Positions 36,128-44,007 of a stretch of DNA of 64,000 bases are shown here, one piece after another. Position numbers and translations under genes: made by a program. The notes under the pieces are model-generated. The model did not search any database, was not told where the DNA came from, and saw only the letters and a list, made by a program, of their open reading frames with translations. How positions within the stretch are numbered: position 1 is the first letter of the stretch; each line of letters starts with the position of its first letter. This DNA comes from a virus: positions 1 through 64,000 of the IMG/VR virus record IMGVR_UViG_3300023179_008779; one strand, given 5' to 3'.

Positions 36128-36532
36128 ATGCCTCCTAAAAAACGTAAGAGACAAAAGAGAAAAGGTCGCTATCATCGAGGCGAATACGTCTCTATCAAGA
36201 CAGGGCAGGTTTGTAAGTTTCGTAGCGGGTGGGAAGAGAAGGTGATGGTTCACTTGGACGCTGACCCCGGGGTGGAACTCTGGACCTATGAGCAGACAGT
36301 CATCGAGTATCTCTCTAATATTCGGACAAAAAAGTTCCGTAGATACTACCCAGACTTTTATGTCAAATATTCAGATGGTCGTGAAGAGATCGTAGAGGTA
36401 AAGCCCAAGAGAAAGCTTGGGCAGATCACCGTGAAGAAGAAGGCTAATGCTGCTCGAGAATGGTGTGCATCTCGCGGTATAGCTTTTAAAATCATTACAG
36501 AGGTCGAGTTGAAAGAGATGGGACTCTTGTAA
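36128..36532 (+). CDS. Small PD-(D/E)XK nuclease (TnsA/head-completion-like)
   Basis: 134 residues. A basic N-terminus ('PPKKRKRQKRKGRYHRGEYV') precedes a compact nuclease: 'CKFRSGWEEKVMVHLD' (helix with catalytic Glu), 'RRYYPDFYVKY' (catalytic Asp in P-D-F) and 'EEIVEVKPKRKLG' (E-x-K). The same domain forms the C-terminal half of the homing-endonuclease-like protein at 56138, and its last segment matches the relic at 58453. Related T4-like phage proteins are linked to head completion or DNA-end processing. Lying between the structural genes and a RuvC-like resolvase, it may process DNA during packaging. Confidence 0.78.
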   Translation: MPPKKRKRQKRKGRYHRGEYVSIKTGQVCKFRSGWEEKVMVHLDADPGVELWTYEQTVIEYLSNIRTKKFRRYYPDFYVKYSDGREEIVEVKPKRKLGQITVKKKANAAREWCASRGIAFKIITEVELKEMGLL

Positions 36533-36542
36533 GCATTTACTA

Positions 36543-36570
36543 GTGTGCAATCTGTTGGAGGATTGCACAC
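36543..36570 (+). promoter_or_regulatory. RNA hairpin enclosing the ribosome-binding site of the RuvC-like gene
   Basis: A perfect 10-bp inverted repeat, GTGTGCAATC (36543-36552) and GATTGCACAC (36561-36570), ends on the base before the ATG at 36571. The 8-nt loop TGTTGGAG carries the ribosome-binding site, with a further G in the stem. Such placement would keep the site in a loop and press the stem against the start codon, which suggests translational control or mRNA-end protection. Confidence 0.65.
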
Positions 36571-37125
36571 ATGCCACGGTTGATTTTAGGGTTAGATGTT
36601 TCTACTTCTTGCACAGGGGTATGCGTCATTGATTCGGATGTGCAACCCGACGACAAAGGAAGCCACATCATCTACCTTGATCGTATAGAATTCAAGGGAT
36701 GCAACACACTTTTTGAGAAGGCCGATCGCATCCGTTCTATCTTACAAGAAAAGCAATCTTCAGGATGGAAGATTGACTTGCTGGCCTTAGAGGAACCTCT
36801 CATGGGATTTCAAAAAGGCATGTCTTCCGCCGCAACTATCACCACCCTCATGCGTTTCAACGGCATCACGTCATACATCGGCCGTGACATTTTTAAAGTT
36901 GATCCAACTTACATCTCAGCTGCTCATGCTCGCAAGCTCTGCGGTATCAAGATGCAGCGCACTTCAGTCGCTGGGATGAGCGGCAAGGAGCAGGTCTTCA
37001 AGCACATGTCTGAACACGACCTGAAGCACGTGGTGTGGGCTACGAAGAAGAACGGTTTGCCCATCGATGCTTCTCGAGATATGACTGATGCGTATGTGAT
37101 TGCAAGAGCGGCATCTTTGATGTGA
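36571..37125 (+). CDS. RuvC-like Holliday-junction resolvase / RNase H-fold nuclease
   Basis: 184 residues. Asp9 in 'LILGLDVSTSCTGVCVI' is the first acidic residue of the RNase H fold, Glu74/75 in 'IDLLALEEPLMGF' the second, and 'SRDMTDAYVIARAA' at the C-terminus the last acidic pair. This arrangement is that of RuvC-type resolvases. T4 instead uses endonuclease VII (gp49) to debranch DNA before packaging; this protein may do that job here. The start codon follows a hairpin that holds its ribosome-binding site. No overlap with neighbours. Confidence 0.83.
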   Translation: MPRLILGLDVSTSCTGVCVIDSDVQPDDKGSHIIYLDRIEFKGCNTLFEKADRIRSILQEKQSSGWKIDLLALEEPLMGFQKGMSSAATITTLMRFNGITSYIGRDIFKVDPTYISAAHARKLCGIKMQRTSVAGMSGKEQVFKHMSEHDLKHVVWATKKNGLPIDASRDMTDAYVIARAASLM

Positions 37126-37129
37126 ACCG

Positions 37130-37137
37130 CATACTTA
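37130..37137 (+). promoter_or_regulatory. Promoter-like CATACTTA before cargo-type gene
   Basis: A NATANTTA-type box directly after the RuvC-like stop. The transcript would have a short leader containing a GAGAAG ribosome-binding site before the ATG at 37160. The same CATACTTA 8-mer occurs at 58666. Confidence 0.5.
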
Positions 37138-37159
37138 TAATCATCTCACAGAGAAGAAA

Positions 37160-37540
37160 ATGAAGATAACAGTAAACCAGCTACGTAGAATCATCAAGGA
37201 AGAAGTAAAGAGATCGTTGCTCAGAGAGATGGAAGAAGAGGCAGATGCATCCTTCGAAATTCCAGAGATCTCTGTACGTGCTGAAGGCGCAGACATGTCT
37301 GTTCATGAGTTCGTTGGCATGGTCAAGGGAATGGCAAAGAAGTACAAGTCCATCACGTTCGAACCGGCAAATGCCCTCGACAAGGGCGATGGATACTCCG
37401 CGGAGTATGATTCCCTCCTCTCCTACGGTAGCAGGTCTGAACTCAAATCTCTTGCTCGTGACCTCGATGAGGAACTCATGGGTGGTGCACAATCGATCAG
37501 TGATGAGGACAGCTTCACCAATTACGTCTATTCTGCCTAG
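37160..37540 (+). CDS. Putative head-cargo protein with N-terminal QLRRIIKEE signature
   Basis: 126 residues. The N-terminus 'MKITVNQLRRIIKEEVKRSL' is the clearest copy of a signature on eleven proteins of this window, followed by 'LREMEEEADASFEIP'. The rest ('VHEFVGMVKGMAKKYKSITF', 'SELKSLARDLDEELMGGAQS') is a small alpha/beta domain of unknown family. By analogy with T4 internal proteins, whose short N-terminal peptide targets them into the prohead and is removed by gp21, I infer that this is packaged in the head. That is not shown by the sequence alone. Function after delivery unknown. Confidence 0.72.
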   Translation: MKITVNQLRRIIKEEVKRSLLREMEEEADASFEIPEISVRAEGADMSVHEFVGMVKGMAKKYKSITFEPANALDKGDGYSAEYDSLLSYGSRSELKSLARDLDEELMGGAQSISDEDSFTNYVYSA

Positions 37541-37552
37541 AGGCAAATGAGC

Positions 37553-38038
37553 ATGAGAATCACGGTCAATCAGCTTCGCAGAATCATCAAGGAAGAAGTT
37601 CGACATGCTACGCTGAGAGAGGCTCTCGCCCCCATTGATTTCAATGTCGGTGATACCGTCCGCACGAAGAACAATCGTTATGCGGCGCCTCTCTACGGTG
37701 TGCGATCGAACGGAAGCCCAGACATGAGGGGAAAGATTGGTGAATTGTCTCCCACTGACATCGCCACGGTCGTATCCTTCGATCCCGCCGAACCCAATCA
37801 GGTGCTTCTCAAGCTTTCAGATGGCTCTGATGCATTCGTGTTGCATTATACACTTTTAGCTCCTGCTACAGGCCCAGCAAGAATTGCTCCTATTGGCAAC
37901 GAGTACTACGTCACATATTATGACAGGGTAGGCAATTCCCGCAACAAAAAAATTCTTGCAAAGGATTTAGCAGCGGCTGAGATTGAAGCTCGGCGCCAAG
38001 CCAAACGTGGCGAAGAGATCGAAATAAGCGAAATATAA
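37553..38038 (+). CDS. Putative head-cargo protein with N-terminal QLRRIIKEE signature
   Basis: 161 residues. Start taken at 37553, 9 nt after AGAGG; the ATG at 37547 leaves no room for the ribosome-binding site. The N-terminus 'MRITVNQLRRIIKEEVRHAT' nearly repeats that of the previous gene and is followed at once by 'LREALAPI', an L-x-E|A site as cut by T4-type prohead protease. The next part ('FNVGDTVRTKNNRYAAPLYG', 'GKIGELSPTDIATVVSFDPA') looks like a small SH3-like beta barrel. The C-terminus is helical. Probably a duplicate of the targeting sequence on a different cargo. Confidence 0.72.
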   Translation: MRITVNQLRRIIKEEVRHATLREALAPIDFNVGDTVRTKNNRYAAPLYGVRSNGSPDMRGKIGELSPTDIATVVSFDPAEPNQVLLKLSDGSDAFVLHYTLLAPATGPARIAPIGNEYYVTYYDRVGNSRNKKILAKDLAAAEIEARRQAKRGEEIEISEI

Positions 38039-38076
38039 TCTTCATGATGTATGAAGATTGAACAAGTGAACACTTG
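38037..38076 (+). repeat. Two small hairpins after cargo gene
   Basis: A 9-bp stem AATCTTCAT (38037-38045) / ATGAAGATT (38051-38059) overlapping the stop codon is followed by CAAGTG/CACTTG (38063-38076). There is no T-run, so they may be a weak terminator, an mRNA 3'-end stabiliser or a processing site before the primase gene. Confidence 0.45.
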
Positions 38077-38101
38077 ACTCTTCCCGTGTTACGTTTGGAC
38101 C

Positions 38102-39085
38102 GTGGCCATACGCTCGGTCTCCGATAGCATAGCGTTTTACGAGTCTGTCTTTGGAAGGGGGCGCATATCTGCGAACGGCATCAACTTCGATGTTCGTTGC
38201 CCAATATGCGCCCCTTCCGATCCGTCAAAGAAGAAGCTGTCGATCAGGACCGACACTTCGGCAAATCATTGCTGGGTGTGTGGGTTCAAGTCACGATCGA
38301 TCGCTCCACTGATCAGAAAGTACGGGACTCAATCACAGCTCTCTGCTTTCAAGGAGCTGTTCGGATTGAACGATCAAGCGTCCCAGCTCGTCACGGGCGA
38401 ACGTGAGGACGAAAGAAGGGCAGTCTTGCCACCTGACTTTCAACTGCTCACGGTAGCACCAGTCTCAGACCCCGACGTCAAAGCTGCCTGGCGGTACCTC
38501 GTGGGGAGAGGTCTCACCGAGAAAGACGCGTGGTACTTCAAGTTCGGTCTGTCCAACGAACCGAGATGGAAGCGAAGGATTCTCATGCCCTCCTTTGACT
38601 CGTCCGGCAACCTCAACTACTTCACTGCTCGTGCAATCGACAAGGACAGGAAGCCGAAGTACGACAATCCCGACGTCGACAAGAACCCCGTCGTTTTCAA
38701 CGACATCAATCTTGTCTGGACGAAACAGGTCGTCCTCGTCGAAGGTCCCTTCGACCTCGTGAAGTGTCCCGAGAACACCACAGCACTCCTCGGATCTGAA
38801 CTGGACGAGAGGCATGAGATCTTCAACAAGATCTTGATCAACAACACGCCCGTTGCGTTGGCCCTCGACGGTGACATGTGGGACACCAAGACTCCCAAGA
38901 TTGCCAAGAAGCTTGCAGAATATGACGTCGATTATGTGGTGGTAGACGTCAGGGCTTGGGGCGATCCAGGTAGCATGTCGAAGGCTGAGTTCGAGAAGGC
39001 CTTGGCGGAGGCATCACGTCCCACTTGGGAAGACGAATTCAGCAGAAAGCTTAAAAGAGCAGGACAAGTTAGTTTGCGTCTCTAA
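38102..39085 (+). CDS. DnaG-type DNA primase with zinc-binding and Toprim domains
   Basis: 327 residues, GTG start. The zinc finger is 'VRCPICAPSD' with 'NHCWVCGFKS' (C-x-x-C ... H-C-x-x-C). The catalytic core shows 'RYLVGRGLTEKDAWYFKFGL', a DnaG-like core segment, and the Toprim motif 'QVVLVEGPFDLVK' with acid pair, then 'PVALALDGDMWDTK' (D-x-D). It makes RNA primers for lagging-strand synthesis, the role of T4 gp61, but at DnaG-like minimal size and without a helicase-binding C-terminus. Its codons are markedly richer in C/G-ending triplets than those of the flanking genes, hinting at separate acquisition. Confidence 0.88.
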   Translation: MAIRSVSDSIAFYESVFGRGRISANGINFDVRCPICAPSDPSKKKLSIRTDTSANHCWVCGFKSRSIAPLIRKYGTQSQLSAFKELFGLNDQASQLVTGEREDERRAVLPPDFQLLTVAPVSDPDVKAAWRYLVGRGLTEKDAWYFKFGLSNEPRWKRRILMPSFDSSGNLNYFTARAIDKDRKPKYDNPDVDKNPVVFNDINLVWTKQVVLVEGPFDLVKCPENTTALLGSELDERHEIFNKILINNTPVALALDGDMWDTKTPKIAKKLAEYDVDYVVVDVRAWGDPGSMSKAEFEKALAEASRPTWEDEFSRKLKRAGQVSLRL

Positions 39086-39109
39086 GATCATGATATTTAG
39101 CGATCATGA
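39086..39109 (+). promoter_or_regulatory. NATANTTA box flanked by GATCATGA direct repeats
   Basis: GATATTTA (39092-39099) lies 6 nt before the ATG at 39106 and is flanked by two GATCATGA copies (39086-39093 and 39102-39109), the second spanning the start codon. Regulator binding to the repeats or a leaderless start are both possible. Confidence 0.5.
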
Positions 39110-40155
39110 AGTCACCCCGCGCTAAGAAAAGACCCCAGATCACGGAATCACAGCTACGTCGTATTGTTAGGAGTGAGATTGCGTATAGAGCACTTGTCAA
39201 CGAGGGCTTTCTAGAAAAGCTCAAGGGTGGACTAAAGAAGATCGAAGGCTCCGTCAAGAAAAAAATTGCTGAGAAATCAAAAGAAGTTCTTACCAAGCTA
39301 AAAGACGGAACTGAGAAATTAGAAATTCCCGAAGGTATGAAGGAGTTCTTAGAGCAGATACCCAAGCAAGAAGGCGGAGAATCTCTTGACAAGATAACTG
39401 CTCAAATTTCTGGGTTTAAGGAAGCCAAAGCCAAATTAGAAAAAATGGCATCTGTCGATCTATCTGCAGTGATGAGTTCAGGCGGCGGCAAGCCTAAGGC
39501 TGAGTCAATAAATCGAAGTGAACTTAACATGTTCTTCATTCTAGAAGAAGAGCGACTTGCTCAGAAAATATATGAAAATGATCTTCGGTTGGCAAGAATT
39601 TATGCTAAATCAGCAAATCTGATTAAGGAAGAGGTCGTTCTTGCTGCTCTAGCTGCTTGGTTTACTGCAATCAAGACTGTTTTTGCTGTTCTTGGTAGTT
39701 TTATTTTGGCATCTAAGTTCATGAAGTGGGTCTCAGGCAAATTGGGATTTGAAAAAGCTGAAAAGTTTTTTGAGCAATCAACTGAAGTGCTAGAAGAGTG
39801 GGAAAAAATGTTTAGAGACAAGGTCGCATTCCCACAACCGCTGCAGTATGCAGCATACAGGGCTGCCGCAGCTGCCAAGGGACTACTGGGCAAAAAAGAA
39901 GACATACTTTCATACGACGATTTTGAGGGGTCAGACGCTCAGAAGAAGGTCGGAAAAACTCTACACTTTGCAGTTTTGATAGTCGGGTTTGTTGAAGCTG
40001 CTCATGAGCTTGGCGAGCACCTGCACGAGCTCATTGAAGATTTTGCTGAGGAGACTCTGAAGCATAGTGCGGGAGCTGCTGCGGAATTTGGTAAAGAGGC
40101 AATTGAGACAGGTGGCGAAGCAGTCAAGTCTTTAGCAAAGACTGCACAGGGTTGA
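39106..40155 (+). CDS. Putative head-cargo protein with hydrophobic helices
   Basis: 349 residues. A basic extension is followed by 'ITESQLRRIVRSEIAYRA' and then 'LVNEGFLEK', which carries a V-N-E|G candidate prohead-protease site. A lysine-rich coiled region (residues 40-90) leads to two strongly hydrophobic segments near residues 180-206 ('EVVLAALAAWFTAIKTVFAV') and 285-300 ('LHFAVLIVGFVEAAHE'). The end is Ala/Glu-rich. A head protein with membrane-inserting helices could help DNA or proteins cross the host membrane, as ejection proteins do; this is inference. No known family recognised. Confidence 0.68.
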   Translation: MKSPRAKKRPQITESQLRRIVRSEIAYRALVNEGFLEKLKGGLKKIEGSVKKKIAEKSKEVLTKLKDGTEKLEIPEGMKEFLEQIPKQEGGESLDKITAQISGFKEAKAKLEKMASVDLSAVMSSGGGKPKAESINRSELNMFFILEEERLAQKIYENDLRLARIYAKSANLIKEEVVLAALAAWFTAIKTVFAVLGSFILASKFMKWVSGKLGFEKAEKFFEQSTEVLEEWEKMFRDKVAFPQPLQYAAYRAAAAAKGLLGKKEDILSYDDFEGSDAQKKVGKTLHFAVLIVGFVEAAHELGEHLHELIEDFAEETLKHSAGAAAEFGKEAIETGGEAVKSLAKTAQG

Positions 40156-40189
40156 TACAAGCCCACAGCCTAAGATAATAATCGTATGG

Positions 40190-43100
40190 ATGCGTATTGC
40201 TCACACAGCTGACATTCACATTCGTGCTCTTTCCCGTCATGACGAGTATCGAGAGACATTTCAAGACTTTATAGACGATTGTCGATCTCAGCGTGTGGAC
40301 CACATCTTCGTGGGCGGAGACATCTTCCACACAAAGACTACAGGCATCTCACCTGAGTACATTGACCTTTTGACCTGGTGGCTCAAGTCGATGGCTGAGG
40401 TTGCACCTGTGCATCTGATACTCGGAAATCACGACGGCAATCTTGTGAACGCGTCCAGACAAGACGCTGTGTCTCCCATTGTCGATGCATTGGGTGATGA
40501 CAGGATCAAGCTCTACAAGAAGAGCGGAGCCTACGAGTTGCAGCCCGGATACAGCCTCTGTGTCTTTTCAATCTTTGATGAGGACGGGTGGAAAGATGTC
40601 AGTCCCGTCGACGGCTCGGTAAACATTGCTGCATATCACGGACCTGTCTGGGGTAGCCAGACAGAGACTGATTGGCTTGTTGAAGATGGTATGCGGACGG
40701 GTTTTTTCGACAAGTACGACTTCACCCTGCTCGGTGATATTCATAAGAGACAAGATCTTCTACTGCGCGACGGGCGCCCGGTCATGTGTTACCCAGGTAC
40801 CCTGATCCAGCAGAATTATGCAGAAGAATTAGTCCACGGGTATCTTATCTGGGATATTCAGAGTTCTTTAGACTGGAACGTCGAGTTCAGGAAACTAAAG
40901 AACAGGAAGCCCTATGTGACTATTGATTGGTCTGGAAGCGTTGATGATACATTCACCGCTGCAAAGAGATATCCTAAAGGAAGTAGATTTAGATTCAGAT
41001 TTCATGAACATGTGACACAAGATGATGTCCACCTTCTGTCAGAGAAAGTAAAGACTGCACTTCATGCTACTGAAGTGACGTATAAGTCTGATGCCCCTCC
41101 TGAGTCACGTGTGTCTCTACTAGACTCTGACAGTGAGGACTTTGCAGAAGACATTAGGTCACCCGATGCAATTGTCAAGCTTATCAAAGAGCATCACAGT
41201 GAAAAAGAGATAAGTGATGAAGACTTACAGATCATCACTTCTCAAGTCAAGACTTGTCTCTCTGCGGCTTCTACGGGGGAAGAGGTAACAAGGGGTGCAA
41301 AGTGGACCCTGAATCACATGAAGTGGGATAACGTGTTTGTCTATGGAGAAGACAACACCATCGACTTTGATAAGCTCAAGGGTATCGTTGGGATATTTGG
41401 GCCCAACCGTATAGGGAAATCTTCGGTCGTTGGTACCATCATGTATTCACTATTCAACACGACTGATCGTGGTCCCATGAAGAACTTGCATGTGTGCAAC
41501 ATGAGGAAGCCGTACTGTTCTTCAAAAGTGATAATAACACACAATGGAACACCTTACGTGATTGAGAGACAGACGACTAAATCTACCAACCGCCGCGGCG
41601 TGACATCGGCTTCAACTGATCTCAATTTATACCGAATTCGAGAAGACGGAGAATTTGAAGACATGTGCGGCGAGCAGCGCAATGACACAGAAAAAACAAT
41701 CAGAAATTTGATTGGTAGTGCTGATGACTTTTTACTAACTTCCCTCTCTGCGCAAGGCGATGCAAATGCATTTATCTCACAGGGGTCATCGAAGCGCCGT
41801 CAGGTGCTTACTCGTTTTCTTGACCTAGATGTATTTGATCGTATGCATGACGTCGCAAGTAAGGACCTAAACCTTCTAAAGGGTCAATTGCGAAATTTCC
41901 CTGAGCGGGATTGGTCGACGCTGGAGAAGGGCAACAAGACTGAGCTTGCAAGTCTGACTGACCTACTTGACAGAATCAACAGTGTATTTGAAGAAAACCA
42001 AAGTCGACTTACAATGTTGCGCTCTGAAATGTCGACGCACAATGCTAAACCCGTGACCCAGCACGATGTTGAAGTGCAAGAAGAGAGAGTTTCTACTCTT
42101 GAAAAGAAGTCAGAAGACTGTACAGAGTTAATTGCAAACCTCACTGCTGAGAAGAATGATCTTGAGACGAAGCTCGATGCAATTGAGACTGTGATATCAC
42201 GATATGATGTCACCGCCTTAAAAAGAAAGCAAGATGCTCAACGCACGCTTGAGAAAGCAATAGTTGAACTTCGCCATTCTGCTGATCGTGAATTGACTAC
42301 TCTAACTCAGCAGAAGAAGTCTCTAAAGATATTAGACGAAGTTCCATGCGGAGACGATTATCCTACGTGCAAGTTCATCAAAGACGCTCATGGTATTAAG
42401 CTGAAGCTGTCTCAACAAGAGCAAGCTGTGACTCGGGCACAGGATGCCTTGAAAGAAGCTGAGACTGCAGCTGTAGCAGCTAAAGATGATACGATTGACG
42501 ATAAATTGTCAAAGCATGCTAAAGCTTCAGATCTTGCAGCAAAGTTGCGGTTAGAGATATCACGCAAAGAGACTGAACTTGAGCGCCAGAGATCTACTTG
42601 TGATTCATGCGGTTCTTCGCTCGATGAGGCAAAGAAGACGCTTGTTGCACTAAAGTCTGCCTTGAACGAGAAGGAGAGCAAGATCGTCTCAAGGATTAGG
42701 ATCGAGATGGACGAGATATCACGCAAGCTTAAAGCACTAGAAGAGAAGAAGATCACGGCAATCGACTCTCGTAGTAAGCTCAAAGCAATGATTGACAATC
42801 TGCGTGTCGAGAAAGAAAGACGAGACGAGCTGCTTGCAAAAATGAGAGTCCAAGAGCTTGTCTCTACTGCTTTTTCTAAGAAGGGCATCCCGATGCTTAT
42901 TACAAAGACTCAGCTGCCAAGGATCAACGCTGAGGTTTCTAAAGTCCTTCAAGGCATTGTTGACTTCACAATTGAGCTTGAGAATGATGAAGAGTCTGAT
43001 GCTTTGGAGATTTACATCAATTATGGTGACTCTAAGCGGGTTGTAGAGTTGTGTAGTGGCATGGAAAAGACGATTGCTTCAATCGCCCTCCGTGCGGCCA

Positions 43101-43327
43101 TGACCAACATCACCACACTTCCAAAACCTGACATCTTCATTATTGATGAAGGGTTTGGCACCCTGGACAATGCGGGCGTCGAGTCTTGTAATCGTCTTCT
43201 TGCATCGCTGAAGAATCAATTCAAGACTGTTGTAGTGATCACTCATGTCGATGGGATAAAGGACGCTGCTGATCACATCATTGAAATCACAAGAAATGAG
43301 AAAGATTCAAGAGTCGAGATAGCGTGA
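40190..43327 (+). CDS. Single-chain Mre11-Rad50 (gp47-gp46 / SbcD-SbcC) fusion
   Basis: 1045 residues. Residues 1-340 are an Mre11/SbcD phosphoesterase: 'RIAHTADIHIRAL', 'IFVGGDIFHTKT', 'LILGNHDGNLV', 'IAAYHGPVWG' and 'FTLLGDIHKRQD' supply all metal ligands. Residues about 395-1045 are Rad50/SbcC: Walker A 'GIFGPNRIGKSSVVG' (about 403), two coiled-coil arms around zinc-hook-like 'TCDSCGSS' (about 803), signature 'ELCSGMEKTIASIALRAAM' (about 952) and Walker B 'DIFIIDEGFGTLDN' (about 981). T4 encodes these as separate genes 47 and 46. The complex resects DNA ends for recombination-dependent replication and degrades host DNA. No stop or frameshift is seen at the junction. Confidence 0.93.
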   Translation: MRIAHTADIHIRALSRHDEYRETFQDFIDDCRSQRVDHIFVGGDIFHTKTTGISPEYIDLLTWWLKSMAEVAPVHLILGNHDGNLVNASRQDAVSPIVDALGDDRIKLYKKSGAYELQPGYSLCVFSIFDEDGWKDVSPVDGSVNIAAYHGPVWGSQTETDWLVEDGMRTGFFDKYDFTLLGDIHKRQDLLLRDGRPVMCYPGTLIQQNYAEELVHGYLIWDIQSSLDWNVEFRKLKNRKPYVTIDWSGSVDDTFTAAKRYPKGSRFRFRFHEHVTQDDVHLLSEKVKTALHATEVTYKSDAPPESRVSLLDSDSEDFAEDIRSPDAIVKLIKEHHSEKEISDEDLQIITSQVKTCLSAASTGEEVTRGAKWTLNHMKWDNVFVYGEDNTIDFDKLKGIVGIFGPNRIGKSSVVGTIMYSLFNTTDRGPMKNLHVCNMRKPYCSSKVIITHNGTPYVIERQTTKSTNRRGVTSASTDLNLYRIREDGEFEDMCGEQRNDTEKTIRNLIGSADDFLLTSLSAQGDANAFISQGSSKRRQVLTRFLDLDVFDRMHDVASKDLNLLKGQLRNFPERDWSTLEKGNKTELASLTDLLDRINSVFEENQSRLTMLRSEMSTHNAKPVTQHDVEVQEERVSTLEKKSEDCTELIANLTAEKNDLETKLDAIETVISRYDVTALKRKQDAQRTLEKAIVELRHSADRELTTLTQQKKSLKILDEVPCGDDYPTCKFIKDAHGIKLKLSQQEQAVTRAQDALKEAETAAVAAKDDTIDDKLSKHAKASDLAAKLRLEISRKETELERQRSTCDSCGSSLDEAKKTLVALKSALNEKESKIVSRIRIEMDEISRKLKALEEKKITAIDSRSKLKAMIDNLRVEKERRDELLAKMRVQELVSTAFSKKGIPMLITKTQLPRINAEVSKVLQGIVDFTIELENDEESDALEIYINYGDSKRVVELCSGMEKTIASIALRAAMTNITTLPKPDIFIIDEGFGTLDNAGVESCNRLLASLKNQFKTVVVITHVDGIKDAADHIIEITRNEKDSRVEIA

Positions 43328-43590
43328 TGGACTGGAAACCATACCTTAAAGATAGATTGATTGCAGAACACCGTGCTGGATTCTATGTAATAAAGCCCAA
43401 GTATGAACTTTCACAATCGCAACCCGTCTTCTGTCCCCTGTGTGAAAGAATCATGAATTCGCATTATGACAACGAGGCATACGAAAAGTTCTGCGTGTGC
43501 GATCTATGTTCTTCAAAGTGGGCCAGACCCGACCCAGCAAGATGGGAAAGCGGATGGAGACCCGCAAAAGAAGACCTAATTAAATCCTGA
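43327..43590 (+). CDS. Small double-CxxC zinc-ribbon protein
   Basis: 87 residues. The ATG at 43327 shares one base with the Mre11-Rad50 stop (TGATG), so I prefer it to the GTG at 43324. 'PVFCPLCERIMNSHYDNEAY' plus 'FCVCDLCSSKWARPDPARW' give two C-x-x-C knuckles about 30 residues apart, a classical zinc ribbon. The C-terminus 'GWRPAKEDLIKS' is short. Translational coupling suggests it works with the nuclease fusion or simply shares its expression. Confidence 0.75.
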   Translation: MDWKPYLKDRLIAEHRAGFYVIKPKYELSQSQPVFCPLCERIMNSHYDNEAYEKFCVCDLCSSKWARPDPARWESGWRPAKEDLIKS

Positions 43591-43595
43591 CGCTT

Positions 43596-43603
43596 TATAT
43601 TTA
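43596..43603 (+). promoter_or_regulatory. Promoter-like TATATTTA at head of packaging module
   Basis: A perfect NATANTTA match just after the zinc-ribbon stop, followed by CAGGAG before the ATG at 43624. It is placed to drive the packaging and head module. Confidence 0.55.
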
Positions 43604-43623
43604 TGTAATGCAGGAGTCTCATA

Positions 43624-44007
43624 ATGCCTAAGACGATCAACATCAACGCCCTTGGCCAAGCCATCGATACGACCTGGGGTCGCTCTTCAACACCACACAC
43701 GGCTTCATACTCAGTAAAGTTTACACTGTTGGGTGGTGACAGGATGCTGGCGTCTTACCAAGTGGTCACCAATTTCGTCTCTGAGAAAGAAATGATCCTT
43801 ATGAAGCGTCAATGTCAGCGGGAGTCTGATGACGTCATCGCAGAGCATGTTAAGGCTGTCAAAGAAACATACAGGCAGCTTACAGGAGATAGTCTCACCG
43901 TCAAAGAAGATAGCTCCACTGATTCTCTAGAGATCATTGGTTTCAATGTCCACAATCCAAAGAGGACGGCATACTTTCGTAAAAAGACTGTATTTGAGCT
44001 TGTATGA
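43624..44007 (+). CDS. Conserved small protein preceding terminase
   Basis: 127 residues, not recognised as a named family. CAGGAG lies just upstream of the ATG, and the stop overlaps the terminase ATG by 4 nt. The N-terminus 'MPKTININALGQAIDTTWGR' and 'DRMLASYQVVTNFVSEKEMI' suggest an alpha/beta protein. Its position directly before the large terminase could mean a packaging accessory, but it lacks a helix-turn-helix and does not resemble T4 gp16 in an obvious way. I leave the function open. Confidence 0.65.
   Translation: MPKTININALGQAIDTTWGRSSTPHTASYSVKFTLLGGDRMLASYQVVTNFVSEKEMILMKRQCQRESDDVIAEHVKAVKETYRQLTGDSLTVKEDSSTDSLEIIGFNVHNPKRTAYFRKKTVFELV

Noticed and set aside
42349-42380. Second zinc hook at C-G-D-D-Y-P-T-C in the Mre11-Rad50 fusion
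   Set aside because: The cysteines are six residues apart, not C-x-x-C; the C-D-S-C at about residue 803 is the better hook candidate, though this region may contribute to metal binding.
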